This document shows, one piece after another, positions 17,409 to 26,347 of a stretch of DNA of 64,000 bases. Source of the stretch: Isosphaeraceae bacterium (GTDB lineage: Bacteria > Planctomycetota > Planctomycetia > Isosphaerales > Isosphaeraceae); assembly GCA_021324445.1 (NCBI GenBank), contig JAJPJC010000122.1, forward strand, positions 1 through 64,000, read 5' to 3'. The notes under the pieces were generated by a model. That model made no database searches. It was not told where the DNA came from and saw only the letters and a list, made by a program, of their open reading frames with translations. The translations under genes and the position numbers were made by a program. Positions within the stretch are counted from its first letter, which is position 1. The number at the start of each line of letters is the position of its first letter.

Positions 17409-18413
17409 TCAGGGCCTGGGACCGAGTCGAACCAGCACTTTCCCGTGCCGCCCGACGGTTTCCGCCCGTTGCGCCGCCTCGGCAATTTGCTCGAGCGGGT
17501 CGATGGGACCGATTTCGGAATCCAGCACGTGCTGCCGGATGAGTGAGGCGATCTCGCGGAAGAGCAGGAGGGCCGAGGGGATCGAGCGTTGCGGCATCCA
17601 GTGACCGAGCCAGAACCCTTCGACGACCCGCCGGCCGGAGATCATCAGCCGGGGGTCGATCTGGATCGGCTCACCGGAGAGCGTACCGTAAAGTAAAAGC
17701 CGGCCGGCCGTTCCGAGCGATCGAAAGAGCCCCGTCCCGGTCTCGCCGCCGACGGGGTCGACCGCGTAGCGGACGCCGTCGGAGCCGACGATGCGTCGCA
17801 CCTGCTGGTCAATCGGCCCATCCTCGCTGGCGATCACGGCGTCGCCGCCGAGCTTCTTCAGCTCCTCGATGGCGGCGCGGCGGCGGACCACGTTGAGCGT
17901 CCGGAATCCGTCGTGCCGGCCCAGCTTGATGATCATCCGGCCGAGCGTCGAGCCGGCCGCCGACTGGAGCAGCCACTCCCCCCGGCTCACGCCCAGGATC
18001 TGCCGCACCATGGCCAGCACGCTCGCCGGATTGACGAAGAAGGTCGCCGCCTGCTCATCGGGGATGTCCGCGGGCACGGGGCGGGCTTGCCGGGCCGGGA
18101 TGACGGCATACTCGGCCCAGTTCCCGCCCCGGCTATTGATCGCCACGACCCGCTTGCCTTCGAGCCGGAGCATCCGGCCCAGCAGACCCGGGCCGAGCTC
18201 GTCGACGACCCCCACGCCCTCGAAGCCCGGCGTCGCCGGCAACTTCGGCAAGACGCCGTACTGACCCCGCACGACCAGCAGGTCCGAGGGATTGACCGGG
18301 CTGAGGATCATGCGGACGCGAACTTCACCGGGGCCTGGATGCGGATCCGGAACCTCGCGGACGCGCAGCACCTCGGCAGGGTTGCCGAAGGTTTCAAAGA
18401 CGGCGGCTCGCAT
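17409..18413 (-). CDS. MDR-family quinone/enoyl reductase-like dehydrogenase
   Basis: A 334-residue zinc-free medium-chain dehydrogenase. The N-terminus MRAAVFETFGNPAEVL and the motif SPVNPSDLLVVRGQYG, followed by PGFEGVGVV, match the trans-2-enoyl-CoA/quinone reductase branch (MECR/ETR-like). The nucleotide-binding fold follows at LLQSAAGSTLGRMIIKLGR, which replaces the more common GxGxxG. NADPH is the likely cofactor. GAGGAG lies before the ATG. It is divergent from the rhodanese gene by 106 bp. Substrate is unknown; an enoyl reductase role would suit the lipid genes of the window, but this is inference. Confidence 0.82.
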   Translation of the reverse strand: MRAAVFETFGNPAEVLRVREVPDPHPGPGEVRVRMILSPVNPSDLLVVRGQYGVLPKLPATPGFEGVGVVDELGPGLLGRMLRLEGKRVVAINSRGGNWAEYAVIPARQARPVPADIPDEQAATFFVNPASVLAMVRQILGVSRGEWLLQSAAGSTLGRMIIKLGRHDGFRTLNVVRRRAAIEELKKLGGDAVIASEDGPIDQQVRRIVGSDGVRYAVDPVGGETGTGLFRSLGTAGRLLLYGTLSGEPIQIDPRLMISGRRVVEGFWLGHWMPQRSIPSALLLFREIASLIRQHVLDSEIGPIDPLEQIAEAAQRAETVGRHGKVLVRLGPRP

Positions 18414-18519
18414 GGGTGCCGGCTCCTCGAGCGACGGGGTCAGGAAGCTGGAGATCGGTCAAGAGTTGCGATATCTTACCAACGGGGATCATCGCTGCAA
18501 CTTCCCGGGGGGTCAGCCC

Positions 18520-19464
18520 ATGCCCATCGAGCCTCTCGTCACCACCGACTGGCTGGCCGAACACCTCAGCGATCCGAATCTACGAGTCGCGGACATCCGC
18601 GGTTACGTGGTGACCCGTCCGCTGGCCCCGGGTGTCGAGGAGGCGGATTATCGGGGAGCCCCGGAGGAATATCGCACGGCGCACATCCCCGGGGCGGTTT
18701 ACGTCGACTGGACGCGGGACATCATCGATCCCGACGACCCGGTTCCGGTCCAGATCGCGCCGCCGGATCGGTTCGCCGAGGCGATGGCGGTGCGCGGGAT
18801 CGGGGATGCCACCCACGTCATCGCCGTGGATCATGCCGGCGGCCAGTTCGCCACCCGGCTGTGGTGGGCATTGAGCTACTATGGCCACGAAGCGGTCAGC
18901 GTGCTCGACGGCGGGTGGAACCGGTGGGTCGACGAGGGCCGGCCGGTCGCCTCGGGCGAGGTCTCCGTGCCCCGAGCCGTCTTCACCCCGCGCCCGGTGC
19001 CGGAGCGTCGCGTCACTTCCGAGCAACTGGCCCGGGGCCTGGAAGAGTCCGGCCGCGAGGGGACGCTGGTCGACGCGCGCGACCCGGGGCAATATACCGG
19101 CGCCCGCCGCCGGGGGCTCCGGGGCGGCCACATCCCGGGCGCGATCAACCTGCCCCGCGAGCTGTTCTTCGCACCCGAGGGAGGATTCCTCCCCTTGGAG
19201 GAGATCCGCCAGCGTGTCGAGGAACACGGCCTGAGCCCGGACCGGCCCGCGATCGCCTATTGCAACGGCGGTGTGGCCGCGACGGTCGTCCTCTTCAACC
19301 TGGCCCGGCTGGGTTTCACCCAGCTCGCGAACTACGATGGTTCCTGGAACGAATGGGGAAATCGGCCCGATCTGCCGGTCGTGGTGGGGCCGACGCCCTC
19401 GGCAGCCGGTGGTCAGACAGCCACTCTCGGCAGTCAGGGCCCACATCCTGGAGCGCTGCCTTGA
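18520..19464 (+). CDS. Thiosulfate / mercaptopyruvate sulfurtransferase (tandem rhodanese)
   Basis: A 314-residue protein with two rhodanese domains. The C-terminal domain is catalytic, with Cys248 in IAYCNGGVAATVV, the persulfide-carrying loop. In the N-terminal domain the corresponding position is Asp104 (IAVDHAGGQFATRLWW), as usual for the inactive domain. Family landmarks are HIPGAVYVDW and HIPGAINLPREL. It moves sulfane sulfur from thiosulfate or 3-mercaptopyruvate to an acceptor. The ATG at 18520 follows GGGGGGTCAG; frames opening further upstream cross the divergent promoter region. Its stop overlaps the TTG start of the ABC ATPase. Confidence 0.88.
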   Translation: MPIEPLVTTDWLAEHLSDPNLRVADIRGYVVTRPLAPGVEEADYRGAPEEYRTAHIPGAVYVDWTRDIIDPDDPVPVQIAPPDRFAEAMAVRGIGDATHVIAVDHAGGQFATRLWWALSYYGHEAVSVLDGGWNRWVDEGRPVASGEVSVPRAVFTPRPVPERRVTSEQLARGLEESGREGTLVDARDPGQYTGARRRGLRGGHIPGAINLPRELFFAPEGGFLPLEEIRQRVEEHGLSPDRPAIAYCNGGVAATVVLFNLARLGFTQLANYDGSWNEWGNRPDLPVVVGPTPSAAGGQTATLGSQGPHPGALP

Positions 19465-20195
19465 TCCACGTAGCGGACTACCACAAAGCGTATGGCAGCA
19501 CGGTCGCAGTCGCCGGCCTGAGCTTCGATGTCTTCGCCGGCGCCATCCTGGGACTGGTCGGGCCCAATGGCGCCGGCAAGACCACGACGCTACGGGCCCT
19601 GGCCGGCATCATCCGGCCCACGCGAGGCAGGCTGTCGATCGCGGGGCACGACGTGGTGGACGATCCCATCGCCGCCAAGCGCGAGCTGGCCTACATCCCC
19701 GACGATCCCAAGCTGTTCGACGCCCTGACGGTCTGGGAACACCTGGAGTTCATCGCCGCCGCGTACCGCGTGGCCGAGTTCACGACGAGGGCCGAGGAGC
19801 TGCTCCAGCAATTCGAGCTGGTGGAGAAGCGCGACACGATGGCGCAGGAGCTGTCGCGCGGGATGCGGCAGAAGGTGGCGATCTGCTGCGCGTATCTCCA
19901 CCAACCGAAGGCCATCCTCTTCGACGAGCCTCTGACCGGTCTGGACCCCTACGCCATCCGCACCCTCAAGGCGTCGATCGGCCGCCGCGCCGCCGCGGGG
20001 GCCGCGGTGGTCGTCAGCTCGCACCTGCTCTCCCTGGTGGAGGACCTCTGCACGCACCTTCTGATCCTCGACAAGGGCCGCAGCCTCTTCTCAGGGACTC
20101 TCGACGAAGCCCGGTCGCGCTACGCCGATCTCCAGGGGCGGGCCTCGCTGGAGGACGTCTTCTTCCGCGCGACCGAACAAGCGCCGATCTCATGA
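19461..20195 (+). CDS. ABC transporter ATP-binding protein
   Basis: A 244-residue ATPase subunit. Walker A is GPNGAGKTTT, the signature is ELSRGMRQKV, Walker B is AILFDEPLTGLDP, and the switch His is in VVSSHLLSLVED. The start is TTG at 19461, overlapping the rhodanese stop (TTGA) with GGAG ten bases before; no ATG is available before the conserved N-terminus IHVADYHKAYGS. The C-terminal segment (GRASLEDVFFRATE) is typical of exporter-type ATPases. It is coupled by a four-base overlap to the permease. Confidence 0.9.
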   Translation: MIHVADYHKAYGSTVAVAGLSFDVFAGAILGLVGPNGAGKTTTLRALAGIIRPTRGRLSIAGHDVVDDPIAAKRELAYIPDDPKLFDALTVWEHLEFIAAAYRVAEFTTRAEELLQQFELVEKRDTMAQELSRGMRQKVAICCAYLHQPKAILFDEPLTGLDPYAIRTLKASIGRRAAAGAAVVVSSHLLSLVEDLCTHLLILDKGRSLFSGTLDEARSRYADLQGRASLEDVFFRATEQAPIS

Positions 20196-21841
20196 ATCCG
20201 GCCCTCTTCAAACTCCTCTGGCTGTCGACCAAGGCCGCGTTCCGCAGGGCGCTCCGCGGCGTCCGGACCGTGCGCGGAGCGCTCTTGGTCCTGTTCACGC
20301 TGGGATTCCTGGCCCTGATGCTGGTCCCCCAGGTCATCACGGCGATCACCATGAGCGGGCGGCCAGAGATGGCACGGATCGCCGAGACCTCGGAGCTCTT
20401 CGCCCCGTTCGGGCTCCTGCTGATCGCCCTGCTGCTGGTCTTCACGGCGGCCGGTGAGCGGGCGATCTACTTCACGCCCGCCGAGGTCGATCTCTTGTTC
20501 TCCGCGCCGTTCGCGCGGCGCGAGCTGTTGCTCTACAAGCTGGAGAAGGGGACCCTGGGCCTGGTCGCCACGTCGTTGTTCATGTCGCTGATGATGCTGA
20601 ACAACTTCCGATCGTGGCTGTCCGGGTTCGTGGGCATCCTCTTATCGCTGGCGATGTTGCGGCTCCTGGCCATGACGACGGCGATGGCCGGCCAGATCGT
20701 GGCCGAATCGCTGTACAACCGGGCGCGCCGGCTGTTGCTGGGGGTGGTGCTCCTCCTGCTGCTGATGGGTCTGGCGCAGGTCGCCCGCCGGGTGCAGGGC
20801 GGTGGGATCGCCGAGCTGGTCGCCAGCGTGCGCGACTCGGGCACCTTGCAGGTGCTGGTGGCTCCGTTTCGGGTCTTCACGCGGACCATCTTCGCCGGGG
20901 CCTGGTTCCCCGACCTGGCCGGCTGGGCGGCCGCATCCCTGGCGATCAACCTGGGCCTGCTCACCGTCATTTTGAAGATGGATGCCAACTACCTCGAGTC
21001 GGCCGCGGCGATCAGCCAGCGGCTCTACGAACAACTCCGCCGCATCAAGCAAGGCGGCGGTCTGGCCATGCCGGCCAGCTCGCGCGGTCTCCGCATCCAC
21101 CTTCCGCACCCTCCCTGGTTGGGCGGTGCCGGTCCGGTGGCCTGGCGGCAACTGCTCCTGGCGATCCGCACATCCCGGCACGTTTTCTTCGCCACGATGG
21201 GGCTGGCCGTCGTATTCTTCACGGTCCTTGTGGCCGCCGATCCAGGTCCGGATTCGGCCGGACTGGCCTCCGGGATGGGGATCGGCATGACGGCCTACTT
21301 GACGTTCCTCTTCGCGATGCAGCTCCCCTGGGCGTTCCGCGGCGACCTCGATCACATGGACGTCCTCAAGACGCTTCCCCTGCACCCGATGGTCCTGGCC
21401 GTGGGCGAACTGGCCGGTGGCGTGCTGCTCCTGACGCTGATCCAGGTCGTCATCCTGGCTCTGTTCACCGCCGCGGCGCCGGCATCGATTCCGGCGATGC
21501 TCGCCGCCGCGGCCTTTGCCCTCCCGTTCAACGGGATGATCCTCGGTCTGAACAACCTCCTCTTCTTGATCTATCCCGTGCGGCTGATGACGGGCACGGC
21601 CTTCGACTTCCAGACTTTCGGCCGGTCACTCCTCTTCTTCTCCCTCCTGTTCCTGCTCCTGATCCCCTTGTTCGGCATCCCCGCCGGAATCGGCGGTCTT
21701 GCCTGCTTGCTCATCGGTTTCTCCTGGCCGGTCTTCGCGCTGACGGCGTGGCTGGTACTCGTGGCGGAGCTCTTGCCGGTGGTCATCCTGGTCGCCTGGG
21801 CGTTCCAGCGGTTCGACCCGAGTACGCAGATGCCCGCTTAG
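20192..21841 (+). CDS. ABC exporter permease
   Basis: A 549-residue polytopic membrane protein. Hydrophobic segments are clear at GALLVLFTLGFLALMLVPQVI, split here as GALLVLFTLGF and LALMLVPQVI, then LLLIALLLVFTAAG, a cluster around residues 130-200 (LLLGVVLLLLLMGLAQV), and six to eight more in the C-terminal half, ending LVLVAELLPVVILVAWAF. The segment YFTPAEVDLLFSAPFARRELLLYK is characteristic of putative ABC exporter permeases. With the coupled ATPase it should form an exporter; substrate unknown. The last base of the stop codon is the first base of the repeat element that follows. Confidence 0.85.
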   Translation: MNPALFKLLWLSTKAAFRRALRGVRTVRGALLVLFTLGFLALMLVPQVITAITMSGRPEMARIAETSELFAPFGLLLIALLLVFTAAGERAIYFTPAEVDLLFSAPFARRELLLYKLEKGTLGLVATSLFMSLMMLNNFRSWLSGFVGILLSLAMLRLLAMTTAMAGQIVAESLYNRARRLLLGVVLLLLLMGLAQVARRVQGGGIAELVASVRDSGTLQVLVAPFRVFTRTIFAGAWFPDLAGWAAASLAINLGLLTVILKMDANYLESAAAISQRLYEQLRRIKQGGGLAMPASSRGLRIHLPHPPWLGGAGPVAWRQLLLAIRTSRHVFFATMGLAVVFFTVLVAADPGPDSAGLASGMGIGMTAYLTFLFAMQLPWAFRGDLDHMDVLKTLPLHPMVLAVGELAGGVLLLTLIQVVILALFTAAAPASIPAMLAAAAFALPFNGMILGLNNLLFLIYPVRLMTGTAFDFQTFGRSLLFFSLLFLLLIPLFGIPAGIGGLACLLIGFSWPVFALTAWLVLVAELLPVVILVAWAFQRFDPSTQMPA

Positions 21842-21990
21842 TCCTTTTGTCCGTGGTCCGTTGGAGGAGCTCCCGCTCCGGTGCGCCGTCATCGCCCCTC
21901 TTCGAGTGCCTCAAGACTCCCGGACCAGGCTCGTCAGCCCGCCAAGCGAACCACGGACCACGGACCACGGACCAAAGGCCAAAGAACCAA
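21841..21990. repeat. GT-heptad inverted-arm element after the ABC permease
   Basis: The left arm at 21841-21865 has GTCCTTTT followed by GTCCGTG and GTCCGTT. The right arm at about 21946-21990, read on the minus strand, holds three GTCCGTG units plus the variants GTTCGCT and GCCTTTG. The arms are inverted copies: TTTGTCCGTGGTCCG on the left matches CGGACCACGGACCAAA on the right with one change. The first G of the left arm is the G of the permease TAG stop. The core between the arms (about 80 bp) has no recognisable gene. Confidence 0.75.
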
Positions 21991-22144
21991 CCAGGCTCTT
22001 GCCGTCGCGTGGGGCGAGACGTAGTGTAATAGGCTTGAACCACCCGGAGCGTCGCCTCGGCTCGGCCCCTGTCGAGGAGTCGTGCCAGCGGCGGCGCCAG
22101 GGACAACGGATGTTCGGGTCGAACGGGAACGGGAGATTCGCTTC
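21842..22144. other. Gap between ABC permease and molybdenum hydroxylase operon
   Basis: About half is the GT-heptad element. The remaining 22000-22144 must hold the promoter or leader of the hydroxylase operon. I see no clear consensus; GGGAACGGGAGATTCGCTTC just before the ATG at 22145 includes a GGGAGA ribosome-binding site. Confidence 0.5.
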
Positions 22145-22777
22145 ATGATCGACCACAGACCCAAGAAACCCGGCGGGCCGACCGGTCACAGCCGGCGCGA
22201 CTTCTTACGGGGCTCGGGGGTGGCGGCGGCCACTGCCGTGCTCACCGGCCAGGCGGCCATGGGCCTCGATGAGGCCCAGGCCGCCGAGGGGGAGCCGAAA
22301 GTCCTCGCCGGCACGATCCAGATCACGCTCAAGGTCAACGGCCAGGACCGCTCCTGCTCGGTCGAGCCGCGGAGCACCCTGCTCGACACGTTGCGGCACC
22401 GCCTGGATGTGACCGGACCCAAGCGGGTCTGCGACCGCGGCACCTGCGGCGCCTGCACCGCGATTGTGGATGGTGACCCGATCTACTCGTGCACCACCCT
22501 GGCCGTGTCCTGTCAGGGCCACACGATCGAGACCCTGGAGAGCTTCGACACCGGCGAGCGCGGCGTCCCCCACGCCTTCCACCAGAACGACGCCCTGATG
22601 TGCGGCTACTGCACGCCCGGCTTCGTGACGGCCTGCAAGGCCTTCCTGGACAAGCATCCGGATGCGTCCCTCGAGGAGATCCGCAAGGGGATCGACGGGA
22701 ACATCTGCCGCTGCGGCACCTATATCGGCGTCCTGGCGGCGGCGCAAGCCGCGGCCAAAGCCATGAAAGGAGCCTGA
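22145..22777 (+). CDS. Molybdenum hydroxylase [2Fe-2S] subunit, Tat-exported
   Basis: A 210-residue iron-sulfur subunit of the xanthine dehydrogenase/aldehyde oxidoreductase family, like PaoA/YagT. The N-terminus has a Tat signal (SRRDFLRG, residues 16-23, followed by a hydrophobic stretch and AQAAEG), so the complex is folded in the cytoplasm and exported. The plant-type cluster is held by Cys96, Cys101, Cys104 and Cys116 (CDRGTCGAC). The second cluster uses Cys153, Cys156, Cys188 and Cys190 (CGYC, CRC). Electrons pass from the molybdenum centre through these clusters to FAD or an external acceptor. It is first of a three-gene operon; the next start is three bases past its stop. Confidence 0.92.
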   Translation: MIDHRPKKPGGPTGHSRRDFLRGSGVAAATAVLTGQAAMGLDEAQAAEGEPKVLAGTIQITLKVNGQDRSCSVEPRSTLLDTLRHRLDVTGPKRVCDRGTCGACTAIVDGDPIYSCTTLAVSCQGHTIETLESFDTGERGVPHAFHQNDALMCGYCTPGFVTACKAFLDKHPDASLEEIRKGIDGNICRCGTYIGVLAAAQAAAKAMKGA

Positions 22778-22780
22778 GCC

Positions 22781-24925
22781 ATGGCAAACTGGCCCGCTTC
22801 ACCCGCTGTGATCGGCAAGTCGATCCCCCGGCTCGATGGCCTGCTCAAGGCCTCGGGCAAGGCCAAGTATCCCTCGGATGTCCGGCCCGAGGGGACGCTC
22901 TTTGGCGTGATGCTCTACAGCCCGTATGGCCACGCCAAGGTCAAGTCGATCGACCTCTCGGCCGCCGAGAAGATGCCGGGCGTCAAGGCCGTGCACGCGA
23001 TCGCCAAGCCGGGAACCGAACTCCGCTATCATGGCGACGACATCGCGGCGGTGGCCGCCGAGACCGAGGAACAGGCGCGCGACGCCATTCGCGCGATCAA
23101 GGTCGAGTACGAAGTGCTGCCCCACGTCGTCACCGAGGCCCAATCCATGGCCGAGGGCGCACCCCAGGTCTTCCCGGGCGGCAACGTCAGGAAGGGGCCG
23201 GCCGCGATCAAGGGCAAGCCCGAGGACGCCTTGGCCAAGGCCGAGGTGACCGCCGAGGGGACCTATTCCGTCCCCCTGATCACCCACGTCTGCCTCGAGC
23301 CCCACGGGCTGACCGTCATGTTCGAGGGCCAAGACAAGATCGTGGCCTGGGCCAGCACCCAGAACGTCAGCGGCGTCGCCGGCGACCTGGCCACCCTGTT
23401 CGACCTTCCCCGCGCCAACGTCACCGTCTACACCGACTACATGGGCGGCGGCTTCGGCTCGAAGTTCAACGCCGATGTCTGGGGCAAGACGGCGGCCCAA
23501 CTCTCGAAGACGGCGGGCGGCCGACCGGTCAAGATGTTCCTGGATCGCGTCCAGGAGCACCTGGCGGCGGGCAATCGTCCCGGCGCTACGGCCCACATCA
23601 AGGTGGGCGCCAACCGCGACGGCAAAATCGTCGCCATGATCGCGGAAGCGCACGGCAACGGTGGGCTAGGCGGCGTCGGCCGGCTGACCCTCCCCTACAT
23701 CTACACTGTCCCGAACACGCAGGTGAGCATCGCAAACGTGCTCACCAATTTCGGCAACCAGCGCGCCATGCGGGCTCCGGGTTCGCCTCAGAGCTGCTTG
23801 CTAACGGAGGCAGCCATGGATGACCTGGCCGAGAAGCTGGGTATGGATCCGCTGGAGTTCCGGCTCAAGAACCTGGATGGCAACCGGTTCCAGGCGATCT
23901 ACGAGGCCGAGATCGCCATGGGAGCCGAGCTGATCGGCTGGCGCGCCAAGCGGAAGCCGCGGGGCCAGAACGGCGCCGGGCCGATCAAGCACGGCCTGGG
24001 CATGGCCCTCCACACCTGGGGCGGCGGTGCCCAGCAGGACAAGAAGGTCTCCTGCACCATCAACCCGGATGGCTCGGTCGAGCTCCGCAGCGCCACTCAG
24101 GATATCGGCACCGGCGCCCGCACGGTCCTGGCGATCATCGCCGCCGAGCTCCTCGGCCTCCAGCCGACCGACATCATCTCCAACATCGGCAATTCCACCT
24201 TCCCGCCCGGTCAAGCCTCGGGCGGCTCGACCACGACGCCCTCGATGTCGGCGCCGTGCTACGACGCGGTCACCAAGGCGCGGAACGCGCTCTTCGCCAA
24301 GGTCGCGCCGGCGCTCGGCAATGCGAAGCCCGCGGACCTCTCGCTCAAGGAGGGGCAACTCCTCGTCTCCGGCAAGCCGGCGATGTCCTGGAAGGATGCC
24401 TGCCGCAAGATCGGCGTTTCACCGATCTCGGAGGTCGGCTCGTTCCAACCTGGCCTCACCAGCGTCGGCGTCGGCGGCTGCCAGTTCGCCGAGGTGGCCG
24501 TGGACGTCGAGACCGGCATGGTGAAGGTCAAGAAGATCGTCGCCATCCAGGACTCGGGCCTGATCATCGACAAGCTGACCTGGGAGAGCCAGGTCTACGG
24601 CGGCGTGATCATGGGGCTGAACTACGGCCTGTTCGAGGAGCAGGTCGTCGACCCAACCACAGGGCGGATGCTCAACCCCGACATGGAGTGGTACAAGCTG
24701 GCCGGCGCCTCGGACATCCCCGAGATCATCGTCCGGGCGTACGAGCCCGACGAGGTGAAGGCGCGCGGCGTCATCGGCGTGGGCGAGCCCCCGACGATTT
24801 CCACCGCGGCGGCCATCGGCAACGCGGTGACCAACGCCATCGGGGTGCGGGTCTCCGAGTGGCCCATGACCCCCCGCAACGTCCTGAACGCACTGGCCAC
24901 GGCCTCCAGAGAAGGGAGAGCGTAA
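22781..24925 (+). CDS. Molybdenum hydroxylase, molybdopterin-binding subunit
   Basis: A 714-residue large subunit, close to the size of PaoC/YagR. It binds the molybdenum-pterin cofactor and hydroxylates an aldehyde or N-heterocycle. The N-terminal domain starts SIPRLDGLLKASGKAKYPSD, and the cofactor regions include DYMGGGFGSKFN and NQRAMRAPGSPQ. The catalytic Glu should be Glu669 in GVGEPPTIS near the C-terminus. It has no signal of its own; export would ride on the Tat signal of the small subunit. Substrate cannot be inferred. No XdhC-type cofactor insertion chaperone is encoded nearby. Confidence 0.9.
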   Translation: MANWPASPAVIGKSIPRLDGLLKASGKAKYPSDVRPEGTLFGVMLYSPYGHAKVKSIDLSAAEKMPGVKAVHAIAKPGTELRYHGDDIAAVAAETEEQARDAIRAIKVEYEVLPHVVTEAQSMAEGAPQVFPGGNVRKGPAAIKGKPEDALAKAEVTAEGTYSVPLITHVCLEPHGLTVMFEGQDKIVAWASTQNVSGVAGDLATLFDLPRANVTVYTDYMGGGFGSKFNADVWGKTAAQLSKTAGGRPVKMFLDRVQEHLAAGNRPGATAHIKVGANRDGKIVAMIAEAHGNGGLGGVGRLTLPYIYTVPNTQVSIANVLTNFGNQRAMRAPGSPQSCLLTEAAMDDLAEKLGMDPLEFRLKNLDGNRFQAIYEAEIAMGAELIGWRAKRKPRGQNGAGPIKHGLGMALHTWGGGAQQDKKVSCTINPDGSVELRSATQDIGTGARTVLAIIAAELLGLQPTDIISNIGNSTFPPGQASGGSTTTPSMSAPCYDAVTKARNALFAKVAPALGNAKPADLSLKEGQLLVSGKPAMSWKDACRKIGVSPISEVGSFQPGLTSVGVGGCQFAEVAVDVETGMVKVKKIVAIQDSGLIIDKLTWESQVYGGVIMGLNYGLFEEQVVDPTTGRMLNPDMEWYKLAGASDIPEIIVRAYEPDEVKARGVIGVGEPPTISTAAAIGNAVTNAIGVRVSEWPMTPRNVLNALATASREGRA

Positions 24926-24927
24926 CC

Positions 24928-25923
24928 ATGAAAGCCTTCGAATACGCTGCCCCCACCACGGTCGAGGACGCCGTCCGGCTGCTGGACGGCCCCAATGCGG
25001 TGGCCCTCTCGGGGGGCGTCGACCTGATCGGCCGGATGAAAGACTACGTGACGTCCCCCGACCGCGTGGTCTACCTCAAGGACATCCAGGACCTGGCGGG
25101 GATCTCCGGCGACCCCCAGGCCGGCGGCTTGACCATCGGGGCCGGCACCCGGCTCGCGGACATCGTCGCCCACGCGGGGATCCGCGCGTCCTATCCCGCG
25201 CTCTGGCAGGCCACCGTCGAGGTCGGCTCGGTCCAGATCCGCAACATGAGCACCGTCGGCGGCAACCTGCTCCAGCGGCCCCGGTGCTGGTACTACCGCG
25301 CCGGCTTCGGGCTCCTGGCCATCAAGGACGGCCAGAGCCTCGTGCGCGCCGGCGACAACCGCTATCACTCGATCTTCCTCACCAACGGCGACGCCCTGTT
25401 CGTCAGCCCCTCGAGTCTGGCCGTGGCCCTGAGCGCGCTCGATGCCCAGGCAACCATCCGCGGGCCCAGGGGCGAGCGCACCGTCAAGGTGGAAGATCTC
25501 TACCAGGTCCCCCGGCGCGAGACCGACAGCGAGCTGACGATCCAGCCCGGCGAGGTCCTCTCCAAGGTGATCCTCCCCGCGGCGAGGGGGAAGAGCGCCT
25601 CGTACGAGGCCCGGCAGAAGCAGGCCCAGGACTGGCCGCTGGTGCTCGCCTCGGTCAACCTGATGATGGACAACCAGACCGTCTCCGCCGCCAAGGTCGT
25701 CCTCTACGGCGTGGCGCCGATCCCCTGGCGGAGCCAGGCCGCCGAGCGTGCCATCACCGGCAAGCCGGTCACGGTGGAATCCGCCGCGGCCGCCGGCGAG
25801 GCCGCCGTCGAGGGGGCGGCGCCGCTGTCGATGAACGCCTACAAGGTTCCTCTGACCAGGGCCGTGGTCAAGCGCGCCTTGCTGCGGGCCCTCAATCCCA
25901 AGGGCTACTGGGAGGAGGCTTAA
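24928..25923 (+). CDS. Molybdenum hydroxylase, FAD-binding subunit
   Basis: A 331-residue FAD subunit of the CoxM/YagS type. FAD contacts are visible as ALSGGVDLIGRMKD near residue 26 and STVGGNLLQRPRC near residue 108. PaoB-like homologues carry a [4Fe-4S] cluster bound by four Cys in an insert that begins at QRxRC. Here only the first, Cys120, remains; the insert continues WYYRAGFGLLAIKDG and reaches PSSLAVALSALD with no further Cys. It would therefore transfer electrons without that cluster. The ATG at 24928 follows GAAGGGAGAG and sits two bases after the large-subunit stop. Confidence 0.9.
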   Translation: MKAFEYAAPTTVEDAVRLLDGPNAVALSGGVDLIGRMKDYVTSPDRVVYLKDIQDLAGISGDPQAGGLTIGAGTRLADIVAHAGIRASYPALWQATVEVGSVQIRNMSTVGGNLLQRPRCWYYRAGFGLLAIKDGQSLVRAGDNRYHSIFLTNGDALFVSPSSLAVALSALDAQATIRGPRGERTVKVEDLYQVPRRETDSELTIQPGEVLSKVILPAARGKSASYEARQKQAQDWPLVLASVNLMMDNQTVSAAKVVLYGVAPIPWRSQAAERAITGKPVTVESAAAAGEAAVEGAAPLSMNAYKVPLTRAVVKRALLRALNPKGYWEEA

Positions 25924-25936
25924 GCGCCGCGACCCC

Positions 25937-26176
25937 ATGGCCGACACCCCGGCGAACGATTCCTCATGCGCCGAACCCCTGGCCGCACCCTGCCGTCATC
26001 TGCGGAGTAACCGCATGTATGTCTTCAGCGACGGTGGCGACGACCGGGATGCGGACGATTACGGCTCGTCGAGCTATTGGTGTCTCCACACGATGAAGTC
26101 GATCGGGCCGGATGACGACCTGGTCGACGGTCGCGAGTGCCGCAAGGCCTCGCGGTCCTGCTATCAGCCACTCTGA
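25937..26176 (+). CDS. Small hypothetical protein, 79 aa
   Basis: A short protein with five Cys and an acidic middle: CRHLRSNRMYVFSDGGDDRD, then YWCLHTMKSIGPDDD and GRECRKASRSCYQPL. The spacing and the conserved-looking blocks suggest a small folded, perhaps metal-binding protein, but I do not recognise a family. It starts 13 bases after the FAD subunit, so it is probably the last gene of the hydroxylase transcript. An internal ATG (26015) would give a shorter form beginning MYVFSDGGDD. Codon use matches the neighbours. Confidence 0.55.
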   Translation: MADTPANDSSCAEPLAAPCRHLRSNRMYVFSDGGDDRDADDYGSSSYWCLHTMKSIGPDDDLVDGRECRKASRSCYQPL

Positions 26177-26291
26177 TCGGATCGGTTCCGGATCGCAGCC
26201 GAAGCGCCGCCGGCGCGTCGCGATCCGTTGGGCTCTGCAATGGACGGCTCTTCGCCACTGCGAATTCGGTCGAGATCTTCCAAGTTCCTGG

Positions 26292-26330
26292 ACGCCTCGG
26301 GTTCGGTTCGCCGAGCCCGAGGCGTTTCTG
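26292..26330 (+). terminator. Rho-independent terminator with TTCG loop
   Basis: A ten-base perfect stem (26292-26301 with 26316-26325), one G-T pair and a further four-base stem enclose the tetraloop TTCG (26307-26310), followed by TTTCTGTT. It ends the rightward transcript of the molybdenum hydroxylase operon and the small protein behind it. Confidence 0.75.
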
Positions 26331-26347
26331 TTATCTGAGAAACGTCG

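Noticed and set aside
23801-25947. Long minus-strand frames opposite the molybdenum hydroxylase genes
   Set aside because: Shadow frames; the plus-strand genes carry complete cofactor motifs.
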